Shown piece by piece: positions 1 to 5,386 of a stretch of DNA of 5,386 nt. Position numbers and translations under genes: made by a program. The notes under the pieces were generated by a model, which was given only the letters and a program-made list of their open reading frames with translations, did no database searches and was not told the DNA's origin. This stretch comes from Helicobacteraceae bacterium (GTDB lineage: Bacteria > Campylobacterota > Campylobacteria > Campylobacterales > Sulfurimonadaceae): contig JALWKG010000128.1 in assembly GCA_027081565.1 (NCBI GenBank), positions 1 to 5,386 of the forward strand. Reading direction: 5' to 3'. The stretch's first letter is position 1. Each line of letters starts with the position of its first letter.

Positions 1-126
1 TTAAGTGAAGGGCCCTTATAGATTATCATAAAATATATTTAGAAACTATTTTAAGTAAAATAAAAGTGGAATTAAAATTAATAAAGTAAATAAAGAAGTG
101 TTTTAAGGGATAAAAACAGGTAAGGT
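1..126. other. AT-rich intergenic stretch, no gene seen
   Basis: Very AT-rich, with runs such as TTTTAAG and AATAAAG repeated imperfectly and stop codons frequent in all frames. A 10-base perfect palindrome, AAGGGCCCTT, sits at 8-17 and is the only G/C-rich block. On the minus strand GATAAT (27-22) could be a -10 box reading leftward out of the window, but no -35 supports it. I can assign no gene or firm signal here. Confidence 0.5.
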
Positions 127-148
127 TACAACGCAAAATGCGTTGTAA
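126..148 (-). terminator. Hairpin downstream of rpsO, candidate terminator
   Basis: A perfect 10-bp stem (126-135 paired with 139-148; arms TTACAACGCA and TGCGTTGTAA) closes a 3-base loop and begins six bases past the rpsO stop codon. On the minus strand a TTTTT run follows, but only about nine bases after the stem, so the match to a classical intrinsic terminator is imperfect. It could instead be a 3'-end stabilising or processing hairpin. The position right behind a highly expressed ribosomal gene favours a 3'-end role over a protein-binding site. Confidence 0.55.
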
Positions 149-154
149 GTAGAA

Positions 155-430
155 TTAGATGTTGTCGCGAATTGAAAGTGCTTCAATTGTTTTCATGTAA
201 GACTCTCTGTCTGTACGCTTAAGATAACGCATCAAACGACGACGCTGACCAACAAGCTTAAGAAGACCAAGACGTGAGGCGTGATCTTTTTTGAATGATT
301 TAAGGTGCTCAGTAAGCTCCACAATACGTGCACTTATCAATGCGATTTGAACAGGTGTTGAACCAGTATCAGTTTCGTTAGTTCCAAATTGACTTACAAT
401 TTCTTGTTTTTTCGCCACAGTTAAAGCCAT
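155..430 (-). CDS. rpsO: 30S ribosomal protein S15
   Basis: S15 is a primary binding protein of the small ribosomal subunit; it binds the central domain of 16S rRNA and nucleates assembly of the platform. The 91-residue product matches the family's usual size of about 89. Seen directly: the N-terminal TGSTPVQIALIS segment (22-33), the core HLKSFKKDHASRLGLLKLV (42-60) with H42 and D49 at the conserved rRNA-contact positions, and the basic QRRRLMRYLKR stretch (62-72). The start chosen is the ATG at 430-428 because GGAGG lies 5 bases upstream; an in-frame ATG at 442-440 overlaps that GGAGG and would add only MEAI. The gene stands alone here, transcribed leftward from its own promoter and divergent from the Rrf2 gene. 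E. coli S15 represses its own mRNA through a leader pseudoknot; I cannot show an equivalent here. Confidence 0.97.
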   Translation of the reverse strand: MALTVAKKQEIVSQFGTNETDTGSTPVQIALISARIVELTEHLKSFKKDHASRLGLLKLVGQRRRLMRYLKRTDRESYMKTIEALSIRDNI

Positions 431-435
431 AATAG

Positions 436-440
436 CCTCC
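436..440 (-). promoter_or_regulatory. Ribosome binding site deciding the rpsO start
   Basis: GGAGG on the minus strand (440-436) lies five bases before the ATG at 430-428. Since it overlaps the other in-frame ATG (442-440), it excludes that codon as the start. Confidence 0.85.
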
Positions 441-493
441 ATAAGGGTATATAAATTTCACTCTTGCCATAAGGCGTTGAATGTTGAGCGCGA

Positions 494-499
494 ATTATA
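494..499 (-). promoter_or_regulatory. rpsO promoter, -10 box
   Basis: A perfect TATAAT on the minus strand (499-494), 63 bases before the rpsO ATG, implies an mRNA start near 487 and a leader of about 56 bases. No convincing TTGACA-like -35 lies at 16-18 bases, which is usual for sigma-70 promoters of Campylobacterota. The implied leader contains a short GCC-TTAT-GGC inverted repeat (475-466), too weak to call a regulatory structure. Confidence 0.6.
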
Positions 500-563
500 G
501 CTGAATGTTTCTGAAAGAACACATTAAGGAAATTTCGATGACAACCTGAACAGAATTTTAATC

Positions 564-578
564 AGACAATCTTTGTCT
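564..578. promoter_or_regulatory. Candidate operator of the Rrf2-family regulator
   Basis: A perfect inverted repeat, AGACAA-TCT-TTGTCT, ends 20 bases before the -10 box of the regulator's own promoter, so it covers or borders the -35 region. Rrf2 proteins bind as dimers to dyad sites and commonly control their own gene. The arms do not match the IscR or NsrR consensus as I know them, so the assignment rests on position and symmetry. It could also fold as a weak RNA hairpin, but no gene upstream would need it. Confidence 0.4.
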
Positions 579-595
579 TTTATACAAGCTCACTG

Positions 596-604
596 TGTTA
601 TAAT
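596..604 (+). promoter_or_regulatory. Promoter of the Rrf2-family gene, extended -10
   Basis: TGTTATAAT is a full match to an extended -10 (TG, one base, TATAAT). Transcription would start near 611, giving a leader of about 26 bases with GAGGA (623-627) as the ribosome binding site nine bases before the ATG at 637. The -35 region is weak, as expected for an extended -10 promoter. Confidence 0.65.
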
Positions 605-636
605 ACCCAACTTTTATATTATGAGGATCGTCACCT

Positions 637-1041
637 ATGTTAATGACACGTGCGAGCGAATACGCTCTTCTTTCTCTAATCGTTCTTGCTAAAGCAGATA
701 AGCCTATGGATGCTGAAACACTCTCTCGTGATCTTGACATCTCTAAAAGCTTTCTTGCCAAAATATTACAATCTATGGCACGTAAAGGCATACTAAACTC
801 CTATAAAGGTGCCCATGGCGGTTTTGCTCTTGCACAAGATTCTAAAAAGATCTCTGTCCACGCCATTATGTGTGCTGCAGAAGGTAAGTCACCTGCTGTA
901 TTTGATTGTGCTTCCAGTGAAAGTAAATGTCCTTCAGAAAAAGCTTCTGCCTGTTCGATCTGGCCTTTTTTAAATAACTTGCAAGGTAAAATCGACCATT
1001 TTTTAGAAGAACTTACACTTGCTGACATCATGGAGAAGTAG
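637..1041 (+). CDS. Rrf2-family transcriptional regulator, probable Fe-S sensor
   Basis: A 134-residue DNA-binding protein of the Rrf2 family (IscR, NsrR, CymR, RirA), cytoplasmic and dimeric in known members. Seen directly: the family N-terminus LMTRASEYALLSLIVLA (2-18); a winged helix-turn-helix over about residues 25-65 (ETLSRDLDISKSFLAKILQ, then the wing KGAHGGFALA); and three cysteines at 91, 98 and 106, the place and rough spacing where IscR and NsrR hold a [2Fe-2S] or [4Fe-4S] cluster. A fourth cysteine is at 79. Known members sense Fe-S sufficiency, nitric oxide or redox state; the signal here cannot be told from sequence. The start is supported by the match to family N-termini and by GAGGA nine bases upstream. 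It probably represses itself through the dyad at 564-578, and is likely co-transcribed with the DHH gene 34 bases downstream, which has no clear promoter of its own. Confidence 0.92.
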   Translation: MLMTRASEYALLSLIVLAKADKPMDAETLSRDLDISKSFLAKILQSMARKGILNSYKGAHGGFALAQDSKKISVHAIMCAAEGKSPAVFDCASSESKCPSEKASACSIWPFLNNLQGKIDHFLEELTLADIMEK

Positions 1042-1064
1042 AGACACGTCTTCACTTATTACCC

Positions 1065-1070
1065 AAAGGA
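1065..1070 (+). promoter_or_regulatory. Ribosome binding site deciding a TTG start
   Basis: AAAGGA ends five bases before the TTG at 1076-1078, a normal Shine-Dalgarno spacing. No ATG or GTG in the frame lies between the previous gene and the first conserved motif (SHIDLDG), so the TTG is the most credible start of the DHH gene. Confidence 0.7.
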
Positions 1071-1075
1071 AACTT

Positions 1076-2149
1076 TTGAAACCTACTATCTATCACCTTT
1101 CACACATCGATCTTGATGGCTACTCTTGCCAACTTATTATGGAATACACTCCTTATAAAATATTTTCATATAATGCAAATTATGGGGCTGAAGTCGTTGA
1201 GCGGCTTAACGAGATATTAGAAGCACTAAAAATCAGTAATGCACCTGCTCTTATCTTTATAACCGATCTTAACTTGACAGCTGACGAAGCCAAATGGCTC
1301 AACCGTGAAGTCGATCGTCTTAATGAAAAAGGTAAGCAGATCACCATTATCTTACGTGATCATCATGGTAGTGGCCAGGAGTCTGCAGACAAATATTCTT
1401 GGTATTTTTTAGATACCACAAAATGTGCGACCAAACTTGTTTATGAATATGCTCAGGAACATTTTGAACTTGATCAACCTGAATGGATGGCAAAATATGT
1501 TGATGTAGTAAATGCGGTAGATCTCTGGCACCAAGACCAGGTAGAGGACTTTGAGTATGGCAAGGTCTGTATGCGCCTTGTCACTGAGACACGAGAGCTT
1601 AACCGCATTGTTTTTGGAGACGATGACCGTAAATACAAGGTCGCATTACTTAAAGAAGCCGCTCAAATGGTGCATGAAGAACGCGCCAATATCGTCTTGG
1701 ATGAAAAGATCCATGCTCTCAAAAAGAACTTTTTCCGTGAAAATGAAGATGACACCCTAGACAACCTTGCCACCAAGTTCATTGTAAAACTTCTAGGTTC
1801 CAAGATGAAAACTATGACCATCTACTATAAGGGGTATAAAGGCTTTTTGTCTTATGGCGTAGGAAACACCTCTATTGTGGGTAACGGCTTCTTAGTGACC
1901 TTCCCTGAATATGACTTTATCGTCGATGTCTCTACTAGAGGAACAATGAGTCTACGTGCCAATAACAAGGTCAATGTGGCAATGATCTCTAAAGAGTGGG
2001 CCGGAGGTGGTGGACACCCCAATGCTGCGGGTGGTCGTATCCAAGGTTTTAAAGAGCAGTTTCGCTACGATAAGGTTAAGACCCAGATAGAAAATCTCAT
2101 TCACGCCAAAGAAGCAGTAGCCGGCCATCTTGACTACAAAGAGACATAA
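1076..2149 (+). CDS. DHH/DHHA1-family phosphoesterase, NrnB-like
   Basis: A 357-residue member of the DHH superfamily of manganese-dependent phosphoesterases, probably cytoplasmic. Motifs in order: SHIDLDG (9-15), ITDLN (62-66), the name-giving RDHHGSG (94-100) and VNAVDLW (145-151), which together supply the Asp and His metal ligands of the N-terminal domain. The C-terminal DHHA1 substrate-binding domain carries GGGGHPNAAGG (310-320), the nucleotide-recognition loop. Length and layout fit the short oligoribonuclease and (c)NMP phosphodiesterase type (NrnA, NrnB/YngD; COG2404 is my best guess), not RecJ, which is much longer, and not GdpP, which has PAS and GGDEF domains in front. Known relatives degrade 2-5-mer RNAs, pAp, pApA or pGpG; the substrate here is inferred only. 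The start is the TTG at 1076; the frame is open back to 1019, but those extra residues overlap the Rrf2 gene and do not resemble the family. It follows the Rrf2 gene by 34 bases. Confidence 0.88.
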   Translation: MKPTIYHLSHIDLDGYSCQLIMEYTPYKIFSYNANYGAEVVERLNEILEALKISNAPALIFITDLNLTADEAKWLNREVDRLNEKGKQITIILRDHHGSGQESADKYSWYFLDTTKCATKLVYEYAQEHFELDQPEWMAKYVDVVNAVDLWHQDQVEDFEYGKVCMRLVTETRELNRIVFGDDDRKYKVALLKEAAQMVHEERANIVLDEKIHALKKNFFRENEDDTLDNLATKFIVKLLGSKMKTMTIYYKGYKGFLSYGVGNTSIVGNGFLVTFPEYDFIVDVSTRGTMSLRANNKVNVAMISKEWAGGGGHPNAAGGRIQGFKEQFRYDKVKTQIENLIHAKEAVAGHLDYKET

Positions 2150-2228
2150 ACACCTCTTGTATCTAGCGACAGATCTATTCCTGTTGCATAAATCCCCTTG
2201 AAATAAAACTACTTTAATCTTAAAAAAG

Positions 2229-2234
2229 TATAAT
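2229..2234 (+). promoter_or_regulatory. Promoter of the GGDEF-EAL gene, -10 box
   Basis: TATAAT, 59 bases before the ATG at 2294, in the gap between the DHH and GGDEF-EAL genes. No -35 at 16-18 bases. It overlaps the right arm of TACTTT-N9-AAAGTA (2210-2230), which could be an operator but may be chance in AT-rich DNA. Transcription would start near 2241. No terminator is visible after the DHH gene, so read-through is also possible. Confidence 0.5.
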
Positions 2235-2255
2235 CTTCTCATCCAGAACGAAGCC

Positions 2256-2283
2256 TTTGCCCTCTTGGTTTAGCAACGGCAAA
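2256..2283 (+). repeat. Inverted repeat in the leader before the GGDEF-EAL start
   Basis: TTTGCC (2256-2261) and GGCAAA (2278-2283) pair across a 16-base loop in the presumed leader mRNA. The loop holds CTCTT (2262-2266), which could pair with AAGAG (2285-2289) in the purine-rich ribosome binding region before the ATG. Both pairings are short, and they may be chance. The region lacks the conserved blocks of the c-di-GMP-I (GEMM) riboswitch. Confidence 0.25.
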
Positions 2284-2293
2284 AAAGAGAGAT

Positions 2294-4375
2294 ATGAGCA
2301 CTACGCAATCACAGCAGACAAAATGGTCATCAAAGCTCTTCAACAGTACCTATCTTGGTCTGTTGATCACCGATCATCAACGCAGAAATCTTCTCGTTAA
2401 TCAACAACTCTGTACTCTTTTTGGCTACAAAGAACAAGAACTGACAGGACAGCCGGCTGAGATATTTCACATATCAGAAGAGTCTTTCAAGACCTTTGCA
2501 AATCTGGCCTTTAACAACGTCATGAACACAAAGGCTATTAATCTTGACTATCAGTTCAAGCGTAAGGACAACTCCCTCTTTTGGGGCCATGTAACTGGAG
2601 AGGTCATTGACGAAGACCAGGTAATACTCTGGAGTATCTCCAATATTACAGAACGTTTTGAACTTCAGACAGAGTTACTGCGCAAAAAGCAGCAACTCCA
2701 TGCGATCAATCAACTCATTAACATGGGAACCTGGGAGTTCGATCTTAAAAACAGGAAACTTACCGCCTCTACTGAGATGCACCATATCCTCGGTGTAGCC
2801 TCTGACGAGGAAATAACCTTCTCTTCCATGCTGAGAAAAGTCCATCCACATGATCGTTCCATCTTAAAGCAGGGGCTGTATAATCTTCTTAATGCAGATG
2901 TAAACACTGAAAGTACCTCTTTACGCTACAAAAGAGCAAACGAGACACGATACCTCTTTATGCAGGGTATGCCAACCCTTGATAGAACAGGTAAACCCTT
3001 GTCCATCATAGGTGCGACTCTGGACATCACAGACAAAAAAGGGCTGGAACTTCAACTGCAGCAGCAAAACAGTCTCGTCCACTTCAAAAGTAATTATGAT
3101 GACCTGACCGGTCTTCCCAACCGACAACTTCTGATCGAACAGCTGGAACAGATGATCATACTCTCAGAACAAAACAAAACAAAGATCGCCGTACTTTTTA
3201 TTGACCTGGACGACTTTAAATCACTTAATGATGCCTTGGGTCACACTGCCGGTGACGAGTACCTCATTAAAATTGCTACTATCATGAAAAACAAGATCAG
3301 AGTAAGCGATACATTTGCCCGTCTTAGCGGAGACACCTTTGTTATTTTACTTGATAATATCAAAGATATCAATGTCATATCCAACATCATCGAAAAAGGG
3401 CTTAACATCATCAATGAACCCATCATCATCGAAGAAAAACTCATCTATCCAAGGATGAGTGTCGGGGTTGCACTCTATCCAAATGATGGTCTTGACAGCG
3501 ACACCTTGCTTAAAAATGCAGATGCTGCCATGTTCAAAGCAAAATCTGATGGTGGACATACCTATAGTTTTTACGACCATTCCCTAACGCAAAGCGCGCT
3601 TGAACGTATCGGTATGGAACATGAACTTCAAAAAGCCATAGAAAATGATGAACTTGTAGTCTACTATCAACCCCAGATCAATGCCACCGACAACACCTTT
3701 TTAGGTATGGAGGCACTGGTACGTTGGCAGCATCCGACCAAGGGACTTATCATGCCCAATGACTTCATACCTATGGCAGAGGTTCTCAACCTCATCGTTC
3801 CACTTAACCATTGGGTTATAAAAACAGCGATCAAACAGCATGTACAGTGGTACAAAGAGGGGAAAAAACCCGGTGTATTAGCCCTCAATCTTGCGGTCAA
3901 ACAGCTTGAGAACCTCCACAGCTTTACCTTTATACAGGAGGTACTGCAGACCCATAATTGTAAGCCGGAATGGATTGAGTTTGAGGTAACGGAGGGGCAG
4001 TTGATGCAAAAACCGGAGGTCGCAGTTCATGTACTGAAAAAATTAAGTGAACTTGGTATAGAGATCGCCATAGATGATTTTGGTACGGGCTACTCATCGC
4101 TTGCCTACTTAAAACATCTTCCTATTGACAAGTTGAAGATCGACAAATCTTTTGTAGACAACCTTCCACATGACAGTGACGATGTTGCTATTGCAAAAAC
4201 CGTCATCACCCTTGCAAGTAATCTAAAACTCAAAGTAATTGCAGAGGGTGTAGAGACAGAAGAACAGTGCCGTTTTCTCATTGAAAATGGATGCAGCTGT
4301 TTTCAGGGCTACTTCTATTCAAAACCTATTCCAGCGCATGAACTTGAGGTGTTTATGCAGCAGTACCAGGACTAG
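2294..4375 (+). CDS. PAS-PAS-GGDEF-EAL protein, probable c-di-GMP phosphodiesterase
   Basis: A 693-residue cytoplasmic signalling protein without signal peptide or membrane segments. Two PAS folds (about 14-119 and 140-246, the second resembling the PAS_3 type with GTWEFD at 145-150 and HPHDR) are joined by short helical linkers. The GGDEF domain starts at YDDLTGLPNR (268-277) and has FIDLDDFK (302-309), but its active-site loop reads SGDTF (345-349) in place of GGDEF, so cyclase activity is unlikely; the inhibitory-site motif RxxD (RVSD, 336-339) is kept. The EAL domain is complete: E473-A-L, N532, E564, D594 and D595 of DDFGTGYSSL, K615, E651 and Q671, which are the metal-binding and catalytic residues of active c-di-GMP phosphodiesterases. 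I therefore predict hydrolysis of c-di-GMP to pGpG, controlled by an unknown PAS signal and perhaps by nucleotide binding to the damaged GGDEF domain. The ribosome binding site is weak (AAGAG, four bases from the ATG). Its stop overlaps that of the convergent DUF59 gene. Confidence 0.95.
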   Translation: MSTTQSQQTKWSSKLFNSTYLGLLITDHQRRNLLVNQQLCTLFGYKEQELTGQPAEIFHISEESFKTFANLAFNNVMNTKAINLDYQFKRKDNSLFWGHVTGEVIDEDQVILWSISNITERFELQTELLRKKQQLHAINQLINMGTWEFDLKNRKLTASTEMHHILGVASDEEITFSSMLRKVHPHDRSILKQGLYNLLNADVNTESTSLRYKRANETRYLFMQGMPTLDRTGKPLSIIGATLDITDKKGLELQLQQQNSLVHFKSNYDDLTGLPNRQLLIEQLEQMIILSEQNKTKIAVLFIDLDDFKSLNDALGHTAGDEYLIKIATIMKNKIRVSDTFARLSGDTFVILLDNIKDINVISNIIEKGLNIINEPIIIEEKLIYPRMSVGVALYPNDGLDSDTLLKNADAAMFKAKSDGGHTYSFYDHSLTQSALERIGMEHELQKAIENDELVVYYQPQINATDNTFLGMEALVRWQHPTKGLIMPNDFIPMAEVLNLIVPLNHWVIKTAIKQHVQWYKEGKKPGVLALNLAVKQLENLHSFTFIQEVLQTHNCKPEWIEFEVTEGQLMQKPEVAVHVLKKLSELGIEIAIDDFGTGYSSLAYLKHLPIDKLKIDKSFVDNLPHDSDDVAIAKTVITLASNLKLKVIAEGVETEEQCRFLIENGCSCFQGYFYSKPIPAHELEVFMQQYQD

Positions 4376-4695
4376 TTGCCACCAATACCTGTTTTAGCCA
4401 AGGCCTCTTTTACACTATCATCAGCCATAGAGATATTCCACTCTGGCTCCCAAACGATCTCAACCGCACAAAAATCACTCTCAGTCTCTCGAACGACTGC
4501 CTCCTGTACCCACTGTATCATCATCTGATGAAGCGGACAGCCTCTGGTTGAAAGGGTCATCTTGACCGAGACATGACCGTTTTTCAAGACGGTCACATCA
4601 TAGATGAGCCCCATCTCTACCAAGTTGAACCCAACTTCAGGGTCAATGACAGTACTTATGGCTTTATAAACTTCTTCTTCGGTAACAACACTCAT
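4372..4695 (-). CDS. MIP18/DUF59 family protein, probable Fe-S cluster assembly factor
   Basis: A 107-residue single-domain protein of the DUF59 (MIP18, SufT/PaaD-like) family, whose members help mature or deliver Fe-S clusters, often alongside SUF or Mrp/ApbC proteins. Seen directly: the signature DPEVGFNLVEMGLIYDV (18-34), the conserved cysteine in STRGCP (C53), and the closing VWEPEWN block (81-87); a second cysteine is at 76. The length is typical and the protein looks soluble. The ATG at 4695-4693 is preceded by GGAG with five bases between. It lies 88 bases downstream of the AI-2E transporter gene on the same strand, with a possible promoter in the gap, so the two may or may not be co-transcribed. 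No suf or isc gene is in view, so the exact client is unknown. Its TAG stop overlaps the TAG of the GGDEF-EAL gene on the other strand. Confidence 0.9.
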   Translation of the reverse strand: MSVVTEEEVYKAISTVIDPEVGFNLVEMGLIYDVTVLKNGHVSVKMTLSTRGCPLHQMMIQWVQEAVVRETESDFCAVEIVWEPEWNISMADDSVKEALAKTGIGGN

Positions 4696-4719
4696 AACAG
4701 CTCCATATAAAACTTATAA

Positions 4720-4749
4720 TTTATACGAATTCTAACATCTCAACAACAA
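4720..4749 (-). promoter_or_regulatory. Possible promoter of the DUF59 gene
   Basis: On the minus strand TTGTTG (4749-4744) and TATAAA (4725-4720) are 18 bases apart, predicting a start near 4713 and a leader of about 18 bases. The region is AT-rich and a second -10-like TATAAG is nearby, so the exact boxes are uncertain. Confidence 0.4.
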
Positions 4750-4783
4750 TGTACAGTTGATACGTGTTAAGAAATACAGTAGA

Positions 4784-5386
4784 TTACCTTTCCTCTCTAA
4801 AGGGAGATGTATCCTTTTCATAATCACTCAACATCAATGCCATCCACTCTGTTTCAGTATATTGAGCAAATATAAACTGTACGATCATCGTCAGTGGGGC
4901 TGAAAGGATCATTCCTGTTGGACCAAACACCCATCCCCAAAAGGTCATAGAGAGAAAAATGATCAAGGCAGAAAGGCCTAAACCTTTTCCCATGATACGC
5001 GGTTCAAGGATATTACCGATAATGGTATTTACCACCAAGTACCATAAGGCTATCCACAAGGCTGTCATAGCATTTTGATCGATAAATGTCATGATAATAG
5101 GTGGCACTGCTGCAATAATGGAACCCGCAACAGGGATAAAGTTTAAAAAGAAGGTCAGAACTGCCCAAAGGTAAGCATAATCCACATCATAATACCAAAG
5201 CACCGCAAATATCCAGAGACCTGTAACAAGACTGGTTTTGACTTTCAGTAAAAAATAGGACTTTATCTTCTCGATGATATGCAACACATTGTCAATGTCG
5301 CCACCATAAAGTTTTGTGATCTTTACCATTTTATTATGTAAAAATTCAGACTCCATCAATATAAATGCCACAGAGAAAAAGATGAG
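4784..5386 (-). CDS. AI-2E family transporter (C-terminal part)
   Basis: The C-terminal 200 residues of an inner-membrane protein of the AI-2E/PerM (UPF0118) family; the frame stays open to the window edge, so the N-terminus lies outside. Full members are about 340-370 residues. In partial numbering, the family's conserved NFIPVAGS motif is at 82-89, followed by hydrophobic segments near 52-65, 71-101 and 107-124, then NILEPRIMGKGLGLSALIIF (125-144) and GPTGMILSAPL (155-165), the usual signature near the C-terminus. Family members have been linked to export of autoinducer-2 (TqsA) and to Na+/H+ antiport, but most are uncharacterised, so the substrate is unknown. A GTG at 5371 is not the start: the five codons before it continue a hydrophobic helix. 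The next gene on the strand, DUF59, begins 88 bases after its stop. Confidence 0.9.
   Translation of the reverse strand, partial: LIFFSVAFILMESEFLHNKMVKITKLYGGDIDNVLHIIEKIKSYFLLKVKTSLVTGLWIFAVLWYYDVDYAYLWAVLTFFLNFIPVAGSIIAAVPPIIMTFIDQNAMTALWIALWYLVVNTIIGNILEPRIMGKGLGLSALIIFLSMTFWGWVFGPTGMILSAPLTMIVQFIFAQYTETEWMALMLSDYEKDTSPFREER

Noticed and set aside
8..17. Palindrome AAGGGCCCTT as a terminator or operator
   Set aside because: With no loop it cannot form a stable hairpin, and a single 10-base palindrome without a nearby gene start is not enough to call an operator.
431..442. Upstream in-frame ATG extending S15 by four residues
   Set aside because: The codon overlaps the GGAGG that serves the ATG at 430-428, and the added residues MEAI do not fit the S15 family start.
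564..581. AGACAA-TCT-TTGTCT followed by TTT as an intrinsic terminator
   Set aside because: The stem is only six AT-rich pairs, and the upstream gene is transcribed the other way, so no transcript needs ending there.
801..1055. Minus-strand reading frame opposite the Rrf2 gene
   Set aside because: It lies antisense to a well-supported gene, has no ribosome binding site I can see, and the product resembles nothing known.
1019..1075. Extended N-terminus of the DHH protein from a TTG at 1019
   Set aside because: It overlaps the end of the Rrf2 gene, has no ribosome binding site, and its residues do not look like the family; TTG at 1076 has AAAGGA at proper spacing.
1952..2242. Minus-strand reading frame across the DHH 3' end and the following gap
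   Set aside because: Mostly antisense to the conserved DHHA1 domain; the cysteine- and phenylalanine-rich product shows no recognisable fold.
2150..2293. Possible c-di-GMP riboswitch upstream of the GGDEF-EAL gene
   Set aside because: I looked for the GEMM-I conserved blocks (such as the GGGCAAACC and GACGCAAAGCC segments) and did not find them in order; the similar-looking AACGAAGCC is an isolated resemblance.
3380..3440. Repeated CATCAT runs in the GGDEF region
   Set aside because: They encode alternating Ile codons in the normal frame (IINEPIIIEE) and look like codon-level low complexity, not a functional repeat array.

Overview
The window looks like chromosomal DNA of a free-living Campylobacterota (epsilonproteobacterium), perhaps near Sulfurovum or Sulfurimonas. 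This rests on the style of the S15 and DHH proteins, a moderately AT-rich composition, and promoters with a good TATAAT -10 box but no clear -35. The genus is a guess from sequence feel, not from a search. There are six protein genes, one of them cut by the right edge. I see no tRNA, rRNA, CRISPR array, insertion sequence or phage gene.

Layout, left to right. An AT-rich stretch (1-126) ends in a strong hairpin just downstream of rpsO (30S ribosomal protein S15, minus strand). A divergent intergenic region (431-636) carries the leftward rpsO promoter and a rightward extended -10 promoter with a candidate operator. The rightward genes are an Rrf2-family Fe-S transcriptional regulator (637-1041), a DHH/DHHA1 phosphoesterase that most likely starts at a TTG codon (1076-2149), and, after a 144-base gap with its own promoter, a 693-residue PAS-PAS-GGDEF-EAL protein (2294-4375). 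That last gene meets a minus-strand MIP18/DUF59 Fe-S assembly-type gene (4372-4695) tail to tail, the two stop codons sharing the sequence CTAG. Upstream of DUF59 on the minus strand is the C-terminal part of an AI-2E-family membrane transporter (4784 to beyond 5386).

How the genes may work together. The GGDEF-EAL protein has a full set of EAL catalytic residues but a ruined GGDEF signature (SGDTF), so it should break c-di-GMP down to pGpG rather than make it. The DHH protein beside it belongs to a superfamily that includes nanoRNases able to split pGpG into GMP, so the pair could form a two-step c-di-GMP disposal route. The Rrf2 regulator has three cysteines spaced as in Fe-S-binding IscR/NsrR proteins and precedes the DHH gene by 34 bases, so DHH expression may follow Fe-S, redox or nitric oxide status. 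This link is inference from gene order. The rest of the window is ordinary housekeeping and accessory content.
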